Below are positions 54,543-63,641 of a stretch of DNA of 64,000 nt, one piece after another. The stretch is taken from NCBI GenBank assembly GCA_965237995.1, contig CBDEGO010000005.1, positions 124,001 through 188,000 on the forward strand, given 5' to 3'. Under the pieces are notes generated by a model. That model saw only the letters and a program-made list of their open reading frames with translations. It did not search any database and had not been told where the DNA came from. Source of the DNA: JAAELZ01 sp965237995. Lineage in GTDB: Bacteria > Pseudomonadota > Gammaproteobacteria > Arenicellales > Poriferihabitantaceae. The stretch's first letter is position 1. Each line of letters starts with the position of its first letter. Made by a program: the position numbers and the translations under genes.

Positions 54543-55138
54543 TATGCCGCCCCTCCATCGTCACCAATTAGCAAGAGCGTCTCGGTAAGATATTGATACG
54601 GCGGCACCACTAAGTTAGTGGGCGCAGGCACACCCTTATAAACCCGACCAGCCAAGTCAAAACGGGAGCCATGACAAGCGCAGAAGTAACCACCTTGCCA
54701 ATCAGCCCCTAAATCAGTAGGCGCTAGTTCTGGACGATATTTTGGAGAACAACCTAAGTGCGTACAAATACCCACCAGCACTGAAATCTCAGGGTTTTCA
54801 TCGCGTGAGCGATTAACATTCTTCGCATAGTTGGGCTGTTGATCTAACTTAGAATCAGGGTCAGCCAATTTGCTATCTAGCTTAGGTAAATCATCAACAA
54901 CTGACTTTGGACGCTTAACAATCCATACTGGTTTACCGCGCCATTCGATTGTCAGTTGTTGCCCTTCTTCTAACAAACTGATATCTACTTCAATCGGTGC
55001 ACCCGCTGCGCGAGCGCGCTCGCTCGGCATCAAGCTCATACCAAATGGTACAACCATTGCAGCTGAGCCAATCGCACCAGCTCCTGCCGTCGCGACAGTC
55101 AACATTCTCCTGCGACTATGGTTAACTTCATTACTCAT
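54542..55138 (-). CDS. petA: Rieske iron-sulfur protein of the bc1 complex
   Basis: 198 residues. Twin-arginine-type N-terminus (SRRRMLTVA) and membrane helix, then the Rieske motifs CTHLGCSP and CACHGSRFD coordinating the 2Fe-2S cluster. First gene of petABC; promoter lies in the region 55139-55408. Confidence 0.97.
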   Translation of the reverse strand: MSNEVNHSRRRMLTVATAGAGAIGSAAMVVPFGMSLMPSERARAAGAPIEVDISLLEEGQQLTIEWRGKPVWIVKRPKSVVDDLPKLDSKLADPDSKLDQQPNYAKNVNRSRDENPEISVLVGICTHLGCSPKYRPELAPTDLGADWQGGYFCACHGSRFDLAGRVYKGVPAPTNLVVPPYQYLTETLLLIGDDGGAA

Positions 55139-55408
55139 CGTAATACCTCAAAAAACTATAATTTGGTCGTTAGGGGCTCTTATTTCATCAAACCGCCATT
55201 CATCGCGGGAGCCAGCCTCAAAAAAATAAGGCGCGCGATTATAACAAACCTAAACGAATTTAAGTGCAACAAATCAGCGACTCAAGTCAAATAATATACG
55301 TTAATTATTCGATGCTTATTTAGCTTTCGTTCAGCTTATCCTACTCGACTAACAAATAGGCCATCCGAATTACGTTACAATAACGCTTATCGCCCACAAT
55401 TTGCCTGC

Positions 55409-56656
55409 ATTATCAACAAACAGTATCTACTTCTTTTGGCTTTAGCGGGGATCGCTATCGCAGCAGTGAGCGGTCTGGATTTACGCAAAGCACCTAAAAA
55501 GTCGAACGAACATACAACTCCGACACAAAGTATTCTCGCACTTAGTACTGAAGGCGCACCCAAATCGGCACTTAACTTTGAAACAACGGATACACTTAAA
55601 CTTCAGGCAGACAGTGCGACTCTAGCGATCAATGACACTGACAACGCCCCGCTCTATTCGACTAACCACAAACGCCCTATTTCAAGCAAGCAAAGCGCGG
55701 ACATCGCAGTAACCCCACCAATCAATGAATCACCGCAACCACCCAAGCAGCAACCAACTGCAACAGAAAATGCATCAGATGGCAGCATTCGCGTTACCGG
55801 ATCAGTCGTCGACGAATACGGCAAAGGCATAGCGAAACAGCTTGTCAGGCTGCGTAGTAAAAGCAACAACAACCTAAAGTTGCAAGCGGTTACCGATGAG
55901 CGAGGTCATTTTTTGATCGAAGGCGCCAGACCCGGTAACGATTACCTTGTTCGACTAATTGTAAAAGGCGCCTACAGGCCCAAACAGTTGCGACACCCGC
56001 CGCTATCAGTGTATGACAACATGCCGGCCTTACGGTTAGACGTCGAATCAACGGGAACAGGCGCGCTAGGGCTGTATATAACAAAAACCGATGGCTACCC
56101 ACTTAGCAAGCATCAATTCGATTTGTTCCATTTACGTACGCTTGTTGATACCCAGTTAACTGATGATGCTGGATTTATTCTGTTCGAAAACGTACCGGCG
56201 ACAGGTGGCCGGACAGAATTAACACTGCGCAATCGAATATCACCTATCATCAAAATTTCTGATCTAGCACTAACGCGCGATGAACGTAACGAATCGATTA
56301 GAGCCAATGTTAACCACGGCGAGGCGCGCTTATTAGTAAACGTGAAGAGCACTTCGGGCAAGACTTTAACAGACATCAACGCGAGGTTACGTTGGGTTGA
56401 CCAAAGCAACAGAATAAAGGCCGAAACCTTAAGAGTGATTGATAATAGCGAAAATGGTCGCAACGAGGTGCCACTTGCGCAACAACAACCAAGCAACCCA
56501 GAGCGCACTGTCATCCAATTTATCAATCTAAGTCTGGGCACTTACCGTTTAGAACTAGATTCACTCGTCCATGCTACTTACGGCGAACCCATTATTGTTG
56601 ATGAGCTTCAACAAACTGTAGAGATCACGTTACAATCTATCGGTGCGACCTACTAA
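55409..56656 (+). CDS. carboxypeptidase-regulatory-like domain protein, envelope-associated (unknown)
   Basis: About 415 residues. N-terminal hydrophobic stretch QYLLLLALAGIAIAAV, a low-complexity linker (about 30-120), a carboxypeptidase-regulatory-like beta domain (RVTGSVVDEYGKGIAKQLVRL with TDERGHFLIEGARPGNDY, about 130-185) and at least one further similar beta domain. No Met, Val or Leu start before TTG 55436, which would cut the signal helix; the helix would be kept by the ATT at 55409. Start uncertain. Function unknown. Confidence 0.65.
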   Translation: MINKQYLLLLALAGIAIAAVSGLDLRKAPKKSNEHTTPTQSILALSTEGAPKSALNFETTDTLKLQADSATLAINDTDNAPLYSTNHKRPISSKQSADIAVTPPINESPQPPKQQPTATENASDGSIRVTGSVVDEYGKGIAKQLVRLRSKSNNNLKLQAVTDERGHFLIEGARPGNDYLVRLIVKGAYRPKQLRHPPLSVYDNMPALRLDVESTGTGALGLYITKTDGYPLSKHQFDLFHLRTLVDTQLTDDAGFILFENVPATGGRTELTLRNRISPIIKISDLALTRDERNESIRANVNHGEARLLVNVKSTSGKTLTDINARLRWVDQSNRIKAETLRVIDNSENGRNEVPLAQQQPSNPERTVIQFINLSLGTYRLELDSLVHATYGEPIIVDELQQTVEITLQSIGATY

Positions 56657-56684
56657 GCCGTTAGGCTTACCCAACCAGTATTGT

Positions 56685-57077
56685 CTAGTTAATAAACCGT
56701 GTGCTTTCTAACGAATAGACCTCACTACCATCTGGCAATGTGATAGATACAAAAAAGAAACGCTCGGTGATTGGCGGGCGCTTAAAGTTGGCAGCCAGCG
56801 CATTGGTCTCTTCTAGCCAGCGGTCTAAGTCTTCCTGACCGCGCCGCATCTTAATCATATGGCTTTTGTCGGGAATGGATATGTGCGCACAATTACCTGA
56901 CTGCGTATGTTCGCTCAGCAACGCTTGTAATTTAAGCATGGCATTTTTAATGTACAGCCTAGCAAAGGTATGCGTGGTATCAAACGACTTACAAGCCATT
57001 GTATTTACCTCAGCCTGCGCCACAGAGAACACTAACAATAAACTCATACTAAAGGCGAGATTCTTTGCGACAGACAT
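56685..57077 (-). CDS. small exported protein of unknown function
   Basis: 130 residues with a signal peptide (about 1-22, cleavage after AQA) and three Cys (MACKS, GNCAH and initial). No family recognised. Convergent with the carboxypeptidase-regulatory-like gene. Confidence 0.55.
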   Translation of the reverse strand: MSVAKNLAFSMSLLLVFSVAQAEVNTMACKSFDTTHTFARLYIKNAMLKLQALLSEHTQSGNCAHISIPDKSHMIKMRRGQEDLDRWLEETNALAANFKRPPITERFFFVSITLPDGSEVYSLESTRFIN

Positions 57078-57285
57078 TTTTATTTTTTGGGTTTAACCTG
57101 CGAAGCCTACTATACTTCTTAATAACAACACTAATAGCACTGCTTATTTATAACGGAAATAGGTAGTCTTCCTATGGTGCAATCTTAAGTTAACACGTCG
57201 TTAATTTGTATCTAGTTTTTTATGGAAAGAAGGTGCTATATTTGCCTACCCAAATTTAATCATTCACTTAAGGAGGTACACCATT

Positions 57286-57678
57286 ATGATAATTCGAAAA
57301 TATTCTGCTGCACTATTGGCGGTATTTTTTTCCTTCGCTACTTCTGTAGTCGTAGCTCAATCTTATACTAGCAATCCAATACAAATCGGGAATAATTTCC
57401 CGGGAACCAATATAGCTTCTTATGTGTCTGCTCCATTAACTGGTTCGACCGACATTTTCGCTGTATCTCTAGGGTCTAACTTCCTTTCCGTAAGCGCTAT
57501 CGACCAACAAACTGGGCGTAGGTTTCACTGTACTAATTCAGCTCAACATGCAAATTTTGCACATAATGCGGACATCATTAAACAACTAAAAGAACACTCG
57601 TACGTGCGAGTTTTTAGAGCTAGCGCGACATCTAATGCGTGCAATAAAATGTTTTATGGCTTTAGTGTTAGCTACTAG
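57286..57678 (+). CDS. small secreted protein of unknown function
   Basis: 130 residues with a signal peptide (about 1-24, cleavage after VVAQ region). The mature part is Ser/Asn/Ala-rich with two Cys (FHCTN, NACNK). An ideal AAGGAGGT ribosome binding site precedes ATG 57286, and a strong hairpin follows, so it is a well-expressed single gene. No family recognised. Confidence 0.7.
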   Translation: MIIRKYSAALLAVFFSFATSVVVAQSYTSNPIQIGNNFPGTNIASYVSAPLTGSTDIFAVSLGSNFLSVSAIDQQTGRRFHCTNSAQHANFAHNADIIKQLKEHSYVRVFRASATSNACNKMFYGFSVSY

Positions 57679-57713
57679 CCAATAGCCAATAAGTTATTAC
57701 CTTATCATCGGAA

Positions 57714-57746
57714 AGCCCTAACTAAATGTACGGCTTAGTTAGGGCT
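57714..57746. terminator. strong hairpin after the secreted-protein gene
   Basis: Perfect 12-bp stem AGCCCTAACTAA and complement with a 9-nt loop, then ACCATTTCTTG. It is 36 bp past the stop. T-tract is short, so termination is likely but not certain. Confidence 0.65.
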
Positions 57747-57864
57747 ACCATTTCTTGACGGCTTGCAAAGGCACTACCTTGTTACTAAAAACACATCTAG
57801 TTGTTTAATTTAATACAGGCCTAAGCAAATTTGTAAAATATGACTAAACTACAAGCGTAGCTAT

Positions 57865-58452
57865 ATGAATAAATACGGAATTCTTTTCATATCTTTATTG
57901 CTGATCACCTTAATAAGCAGTACAACTTGGTTATATTTAAGTGTAAATAAATTAACTGGCCTAATATCTACAGCTATAGAGGGCTCAACAAGCGTGAACC
58001 AACCTACAATTGACGTAGAGGCAAGTGTTCGAAAAATCCTCGATGAAAAGTTTGAAGCCCTTGAAAGCCTCTACCTTGCATCATCAACCCCAATTCCATC
58101 TAATGAAGACAGCGTTCATTCTGAGGCGAGCTGTGAAGAGGTTTCGGCTGCTTTTTTCCAACAAGTAGTTAGTGCACTAGCAGATTTTAAACCCATAGCC
58201 AGATTGGACGATTTGGCGTCAGAACAGCAGGAGCAAACGCTAACACAAGAAACCACATACGAGTCTGAAGCTGGGTATCTTGACGCTAGTCAAATGCTAG
58301 AAAATGCAATAGCAGTTGGAAAGTGGCAAGACGGTGACAGCGAAAAGCTATCTAGATATACAGATAAAATGACTGGTGAACATCTAGCCAAGTGGCTGGA
58401 TGCGTATGGCAAGGCATTTACAGATGGAAAAATAGGTTTTTTAAGCTTCTAA
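57865..58452 (+). CDS. single-pass membrane protein of unknown function
   Basis: 195 residues: one N-terminal membrane helix (about 5-28) followed by an acidic, helical periplasmic part with a Gln/Glu-rich segment (SEQQEQTLTQE) and a C-terminal SRYTDKMTGEHLAKWLDAYGKAF. No family recognised. Confidence 0.55.
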   Translation: MNKYGILFISLLLITLISSTTWLYLSVNKLTGLISTAIEGSTSVNQPTIDVEASVRKILDEKFEALESLYLASSTPIPSNEDSVHSEASCEEVSAAFFQQVVSALADFKPIARLDDLASEQQEQTLTQETTYESEAGYLDASQMLENAIAVGKWQDGDSEKLSRYTDKMTGEHLAKWLDAYGKAFTDGKIGFLSF

Positions 58453-58550
58453 TCTAAGCTTTAAACTGGAAAAAGCATAAACCAAAGAGCTATACCGCCA
58501 TCAGCGCCCTTAATAATGTGTAGCAAAGACTCGTTCTGAGGTCAGATCAA

Positions 58551-58580
58551 AAACCACTTGATTACAAAATCAAGCGGTTT
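58551..58580. terminator. intrinsic terminator upstream of osmC-like gene
   Basis: AAACCACTTGATT and AATCAAGCGGTTT pair over 13 bp with one mismatch and an ACAA loop, followed by CCAATTTTTA. It ends the preceding gene and insulates the OsmC-family gene, which starts 26 bp later. Confidence 0.75.
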
Positions 58581-58605
58581 CCAATTTTTACTTATTAGGT
58601 GCTGC

Positions 58606-59118
58606 ATGAGCTTTAAAGAAATATACAAGGCGCGTCAACAGCTATTTGCCGATGAACCCCAAAGGGCAAATGCCACGGTTTATGCACGTAGCGAATTAGT
58701 TGAAGCATTTAGATCGGCGGTACAAGTGCGTGATTTCGAGGTAGTGGTCGACCAACCACGGGGGATGGGTAGCACCAACTTAGGGCCACGGCCCAGTGAG
58801 TATGTTTTAGCTGCGTTAGCCGCCTGCCATGAAGTTACATATCGTTTATACGCTGATGCACTGGACATTCCATTAGAATCTGTTTCAGTCTCTGTCGCAG
58901 GACATTCAGACGCAAGAGGTTTTTTTGGGCCTGACGATAGCATTAGGGCAGGGTTTTCGTCGATTACTGGCGATATACAAATAGAATCGAGCGCTAGCGA
59001 CGAGCAGCTTGAGCAATTACGGCTCGCTGTCAATCAACACTGCTCCGTGTTGGATGATTTAAGCAAACCGGTGGAGGTTAAACTCGATTTGGTGCGTACA
59101 ACCACAAAAACAGATTAA
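58606..59118 (+). CDS. OsmC-family protein
   Basis: About 170 residues from ATG 58606 (MSFKEIYKARQQLF); an in-frame ATG at 58558 lies inside the upstream terminator. OsmC fold with Cys74 (ALAACHEVTYRL) and Cys146 (NQHCSVLDDL), the two peroxidatic or resolving residues. Reduces organic hydroperoxides, but OsmC-like proteins without peroxidase activity also exist. Confidence 0.88.
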   Translation: MSFKEIYKARQQLFADEPQRANATVYARSELVEAFRSAVQVRDFEVVVDQPRGMGSTNLGPRPSEYVLAALAACHEVTYRLYADALDIPLESVSVSVAGHSDARGFFGPDDSIRAGFSSITGDIQIESSASDEQLEQLRLAVNQHCSVLDDLSKPVEVKLDLVRTTTKTD

Positions 59119-59266
59119 TCATTGTAAGAATAGCTAGCAGGGTTAATCAGTTACGCCTGAAGCACGACCACCACGCGTATAACAGTTATATACCTTGCTT
59201 TTCACAATGCACTTTATTTCGGGGAATGAATGATGCAGGCACGACTAGTTAGCTCTGCCGCCAGAC

Positions 59267-59539
59267 TTAATCCTGTGGTTTACCAAAACGGTCGATCAGA
59301 TATTCTACAATATCGTCTGATTCTGGCATCCAAATTGATTCGCCATCTACATCAACAATTCTAAGCACTGGAACTGTTCCTCTACCTGTAGCGGCCTCTA
59401 ATTCATCGTATATGTCGTCGTCTTCCCATATATTGCGCCGCTCAAGCTCAATGCCAAGTTTGTTTATTACTGCATCAACACGGCCACAAAACGCGCAATA
59501 ATCGCGATGGTAAAATATAAGCTGTTCCTTGTTCATCAA
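59267..59539 (-). CDS. glutaredoxin/GST N-terminal-like protein
   Basis: 90 residues with thioredoxin fold and CAFC active site (Cys15, Cys18) and cis-Pro TVPVLRI. Could be a glutaredoxin or the N-terminal domain of a GST. Minus strand; next to the DUF192 gene in the same direction, 30 bp apart. Confidence 0.75.
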   Translation of the reverse strand: MMNKEQLIFYHRDYCAFCGRVDAVINKLGIELERRNIWEDDDIYDELEAATGRGTVPVLRIVDVDGESIWMPESDDIVEYLIDRFGKPQD

Positions 59540-59569
59540 ATAAAGTAAGTGATATCGTACTATCGAAGA

Positions 59570-60097
59570 CTACTGCAAACTAGCCATATCCAATTTAACA
59601 TTTGGGTTAGCTAACAATCGACTGGCGGTAAACCCCTCAGCCACCTCAAGTGCATACATGAATGGACCTTTAGCTCTGTAGTACTGTGGCTTACCTTGCG
59701 TGTTCGCTTCCGGACGCATATACATTGAATCTACCAAGCTTCCAGACCGATTAAAAAACAAAATAGCTAACGGAACGTAGACATTACGCATATGAAACAA
59801 CGTATGTATCATGCCATCAAAAGGAAAGAGCATAGCCGTGTCGGTCGTGTTGTCAGGGCAAACCCATTGATACCCAGCGTGTCGCTCATGCTTTTCGTCA
59901 GCGATGAGTGTTGTCAAGGTAAGCTCAGCGTCACCGCCTAATTTCAGCACAAGCTCTTTTTTATGCATACTCGCCCATTCTTCCGGTTGCGGTTTACAAC
60001 CTGCATACGGGTCTAGTTGCGCCTTCAAACTTAGCGAAAATATAGCAATAGTTAGACCAATAAATAGTCTGAATTCAGTTCGTCTACGAAAAATCAT
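59570..60097 (-). CDS. DUF192 protein, exported
   Basis: 175 residues with an N-terminal signal or anchor and the DUF192 core (ERHAGYQWVCPDNTTDTAMLFPFD, MIHTLFHMRNVYVPLAILFFN). Members are small periplasmic or cytosolic proteins of undefined role. May share a transcript with the neighbouring glutaredoxin-like gene. Confidence 0.8.
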   Translation of the reverse strand: MIFRRRTEFRLFIGLTIAIFSLSLKAQLDPYAGCKPQPEEWASMHKKELVLKLGGDAELTLTTLIADEKHERHAGYQWVCPDNTTDTAMLFPFDGMIHTLFHMRNVYVPLAILFFNRSGSLVDSMYMRPEANTQGKPQYYRAKGPFMYALEVAEGFTASRLLANPNVKLDMASLQ

Positions 60098-60180
60098 TTA
60101 TTTTCTAATGATATAAAATACGCACCGAGTATAGACAAAGCCCGCGATAGTTTCATCATAAGGAAAGACATTTAAACGTC

Positions 60181-61008
60181 TTACGTTTGACAGCGCTTAC
60201 AGTAATACGTAGCACGCTGGCCTTGGACAATTTTTGCAATTTTTACAGTTTGGCAGTTAACGCACGTTTCTGCTTCCCGACCGTACACCATCAGCTCTTG
60301 CTTAAAATAACCGGGCTTTCCATCACTGTCAGTAAAATCGCGCAAACTGGTGCCTCCAGCCTCAATGGCCTTCTTGAGCGTCGTTTTTATCGCAGTAGCT
60401 AACTTTTGGTAACGGGCGCAAGACACCTTAGCCGCCGGTTTTTCTGGCGAAATACCGGCTATAAACAAAGATTCACTTGCGTAAATATTACCTACGCCCA
60501 CCACCACCGCTTGATTCATAATGAATATCTTAATCGCAACATTACGGTTACGAGACTGACGGAACAAATACGCTCCATCAAACTCATCACACAATGGCTC
60601 AGGCCCTAAGTTTTTTAATAAACGATGCGTTGCACCTTGATCTACCCACAGTAAGCAACCGAAGCGCCTTGGGTCGTTGTATCGAACGATATGACCATTA
60701 CTCATCGTAAAGTCAAAGTGGTCATGTTTTTTAATCTCGGCTTCACTGGAGTGCTCGTTTTTAATCACACGCATTGAGCCAGACATACCCAAATGAATGA
60801 TCAAAGTTCCACTCGCTAACTCGATTAGCACATATTTTGCCCGCCGAGAAACCGATACGACTGACTGATTGGCTGCAAGGCTTTCTAGATTGGCTGGTAC
60901 TGGCCATCGCAATCGTCGATCTCTTACCACCAAAGATTCAATTTGAAACCCTACCATACTGGGCGCTATGCCTTTACAGGTAGTCTCTACTTCTGGTAAT
61001 TCAGGCAT
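60181..61008 (-). CDS. mutM: formamidopyrimidine-DNA glycosylase
   Basis: 275 residues. Catalytic N-terminus MPELPEVETTCKG (Pro2, Glu3), H2TH region GVGNIYASESLFIAGISP and the C-terminal zinc finger CVNCQTVKIAKIVQGQR followed by YYCKRC (four Cys). Excises oxidised purines such as 8-oxoguanine and cleaves the backbone. Own promoter region divergent from the ferredoxin reductase gene. Confidence 0.97.
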   Translation of the reverse strand: MPELPEVETTCKGIAPSMVGFQIESLVVRDRRLRWPVPANLESLAANQSVVSVSRRAKYVLIELASGTLIIHLGMSGSMRVIKNEHSSEAEIKKHDHFDFTMSNGHIVRYNDPRRFGCLLWVDQGATHRLLKNLGPEPLCDEFDGAYLFRQSRNRNVAIKIFIMNQAVVVGVGNIYASESLFIAGISPEKPAAKVSCARYQKLATAIKTTLKKAIEAGGTSLRDFTDSDGKPGYFKQELMVYGREAETCVNCQTVKIAKIVQGQRATYYCKRCQT

Positions 61009-61121
61009 TGGAAATCAGCAACAATAAAAAACAGGAAATGGGCAAAAACGAGAACAGAAAAGCAATGCACCTATTTTAATTTTAAAATAAAATTGCCCGC
61101 TATTTCGTCACTTGCCAAATT

Positions 61122-62147
61122 ATGACATACACAATCACCAACGCGCAAAATCAATCCAGTTATACCGCTAACGAAGGCGAAAGTATTCTCGCCGCTGCTC
61201 TACGCAATGGTCATATGTATTCTTATGGCTGCCAAGCAGGTGTCTGTGGTGCCTGCAAAGCAAGTATTGTTAGTGGTGATATCGACTACGGGTCTGCTGA
61301 CCCGAGCACCTTAACTGAGGACGAAAAAGCACAAGGTAAATGTCTACTCTGCCAAGGCGTTCCCTTAAGCGACGTGGTGATAGATGTTAAAGAAATTGAA
61401 GTAGCCAATAGCATAGAAATTAAAACTATGCCCACTCGGGTATCGGAAAAAGTGCTACTCGCACCCGATGTAGTTCAATTATTCCTAGCGTTGCCGAAAA
61501 CCCAGACGTTCAATTTCTTAGCGGGGCAATACCTGCAAATTCAACTAAAGGATGGTAAGCATCGCAGCTTTTCTATCGGGAATAATGCCAGCTCAGTCAG
61601 TGAAAACGGCATAGAACTGCACATTCGCATCGTACCCGATGGACATTATTCTCCTTACGTATTAGACCACTTAAAAGTCAAAGATATTTTGCGCATACAA
61701 GGGCCTTTTGGCACTTACTTTCTTCGAACTGACGAGCAACGACCTATCATCATGGTAGCCGGTGGCACCGGTTTTGCACCTATAAAGGGCCTCATAGAAG
61801 AAGCCATCGAAACGAATCACAATCAGCCCATTCATTTATTTTGGGGTGTACGGGCGAAAAAAGACCTGTACCTAGACGCACTTGCCAAACAATGGGCTAA
61901 GCAATACGACTTTATTCAGTACACGCCCGTGCTATCGGAACCACTAGAAGAAGATAACTGGGAAGGTGACACCGGCTTTGTTCACGAGGTGGTCGCAAAC
62001 ACCTATGACGACGTAAGCGCCTATAGCATTTATGCCAGTGGGCCGCCCATTATGACTGATTCGGTATTAGACGCCTTGAAGTCGAAAAACCTAAATACCG
62101 ATTACTATCATTCGGATGCGTTTGACTACGCTGCCGTCACCGAATAA
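61122..62147 (+). CDS. ferredoxin-type 2Fe-2S flavin oxidoreductase (AscD/CDP-6-deoxy-delta-3,4-glucoseen reductase-like)
   Basis: 341 residues. N-terminal plant-type 2Fe-2S ferredoxin (Cys37, Cys42, Cys45 and Cys77 in CQAGVCGACK and CLLCQ), FAD-binding RSFSIGN near residue 150 and NAD-binding VAGGTGFAPIKGLIEEA, ending SDAF. Electron-transfer partner for an unknown oxygenase or reductase; resembles the gammaproteobacterial group annotated as glucoseen reductase although no deoxysugar genes are nearby. Confidence 0.88.
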   Translation: MTYTITNAQNQSSYTANEGESILAAALRNGHMYSYGCQAGVCGACKASIVSGDIDYGSADPSTLTEDEKAQGKCLLCQGVPLSDVVIDVKEIEVANSIEIKTMPTRVSEKVLLAPDVVQLFLALPKTQTFNFLAGQYLQIQLKDGKHRSFSIGNNASSVSENGIELHIRIVPDGHYSPYVLDHLKVKDILRIQGPFGTYFLRTDEQRPIIMVAGGTGFAPIKGLIEEAIETNHNQPIHLFWGVRAKKDLYLDALAKQWAKQYDFIQYTPVLSEPLEEDNWEGDTGFVHEVVANTYDDVSAYSIYASGPPIMTDSVLDALKSKNLNTDYYHSDAFDYAAVTE

Positions 62148-62276
62148 ACCTTAGAGGCCCAAGACTAGAACCCGATTATGTTTACATCAATCTACAGCTT
62201 GAAGATCTAACCGGCTTTTTTTCGCAGTGAGTTCGATCAACTAACGAACCTAGCTTTTATTGCTTATATCGAGAGC

Positions 62277-63638
62277 TTAAGCTTTCTCAACAGGCTCGGC
62301 CTCGATCACTTCAACTGCGTCCACTTTACTTGGTGTTGCCGCGTTTACCGCTACTAATTTATGATCATCTAGTCCTGGTGTCACAACGGATTCTAGTTTC
62401 GCGGCATCTGCGTCAGCAGAAGCGTCAGGTAAGCTCACCACCTCATTCGTCATGCCTAATGAAGTCGTTGCCTGCAACCCTTTTTTATAATAACTAAAGG
62501 CTGCATTTTGGTCACCATTCTCTTCATGGTAAGCACCTAATTCATAAAAAGCTTCGTCGCCTGCGCCTAATTCGATCGCTCTTTGATAGTATTTTTGGGC
62601 TTTCTCGACTTGATTATTCGCCATATTTAAACGCGCCAAACTTAATTGCACGTTGGCATCATCTTCATGTTCTGCCAACCAAGTTGTGGCTAAATTAATT
62701 TGACCGCGTAAATCACGAGAGGAACGGGTTCGCCCAAATAAACCAGCCAATTCGCTCGTCCAGTTTTTACCAATCGCTTTGCGAACGACCGCTTCAGCCT
62801 TCGATAACTCACCTTCCTTGATTAATTTCTTTGCGTACATGGCTGCCATGCTTGCATCCGTTTTACGCTTACGGGGCAAGGCTTTGTATTCTTGCTCTGT
62901 GGTCTGTCCAGTGCCATCAAGTGCATCAGACATCTGTGATTCACGCGATAACACATCCAACTGACAAACTTGGGCGTGATCCAAAGCCTTACTCTTTTCT
63001 AGCTTGGGTAACAAACCAGAAAGCGACTTCCAATCCTGAGTATTTTTATATACATCGGACATTAAACGTAATACTGACTTATTAGCGGGCGCTAATTCGT
63101 GCATCGATTCCAATAAGGTCTTCGCATTGCCGTAATCACCCGCTTGCGCCAACATTCTAGCACGCGTTAAGTCAACTGCCATACGGTTTGCTGAGTCACT
63201 CTTTTCCGCTAGATCAAGATACTTATCTCGCTTGTCGTAATCTTGCTGTTGCTGCGCCGCATAAGCTGCGCCAAGATAATTAAGCAATGGGGTTTTACAG
63301 TGATCTAGCCGCTTAGTGAGATCTTTTTCACCTGCATTCCAATCCCCCTCAATCAAACGCGCATAACCGCGTAACGTATCGTTTTGAGCATTCTTGCTTT
63401 GACGTTGCTTATTCCATTGCGCCGCCTTTTTGGGCGCACGAAAGATACTAAACAGATAACTAGCAAGTAGGTAAAGTACAGCGAATGCAGCAATAGACCC
63501 TAAAATAAACAGCGCTAGCGGCATTTCAATTAAGTAAGGCTCACGCGCAATGGTAATTAAACCTGGGTCATTTAAAGAAGCATGGCCAAACCAGATGCCA
63601 AATGCTAATACGGCGATAACAATCAGTAATATTTTCAT
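62277..63638 (-). CDS. hemY: HemY tetratricopeptide membrane protein
   Basis: 453 residues. Two N-terminal membrane helices (about 2-22 and 42-66) and a HemY_N domain (LYLLASYLFSIFRAPKKAAQWNKQR), then TPR repeats in the C-terminal half (LARLNMANNQVEKAQKYYQRAIELG). Affects protoporphyrin metabolism by an unclear route; it is not the oxygen-dependent oxidase. Overlaps no gene; hemX starts 3 bp upstream. Confidence 0.93.
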   Translation of the reverse strand: MKILLIVIAVLAFGIWFGHASLNDPGLITIAREPYLIEMPLALFILGSIAAFAVLYLLASYLFSIFRAPKKAAQWNKQRQSKNAQNDTLRGYARLIEGDWNAGEKDLTKRLDHCKTPLLNYLGAAYAAQQQQDYDKRDKYLDLAEKSDSANRMAVDLTRARMLAQAGDYGNAKTLLESMHELAPANKSVLRLMSDVYKNTQDWKSLSGLLPKLEKSKALDHAQVCQLDVLSRESQMSDALDGTGQTTEQEYKALPRKRKTDASMAAMYAKKLIKEGELSKAEAVVRKAIGKNWTSELAGLFGRTRSSRDLRGQINLATTWLAEHEDDANVQLSLARLNMANNQVEKAQKYYQRAIELGAGDEAFYELGAYHEENGDQNAAFSYYKKGLQATTSLGMTNEVVSLPDASADADAAKLESVVTPGLDDHKLVAVNAATPSKVDAVEVIEAEPVEKA

Positions 63639-63641
63639 TTT

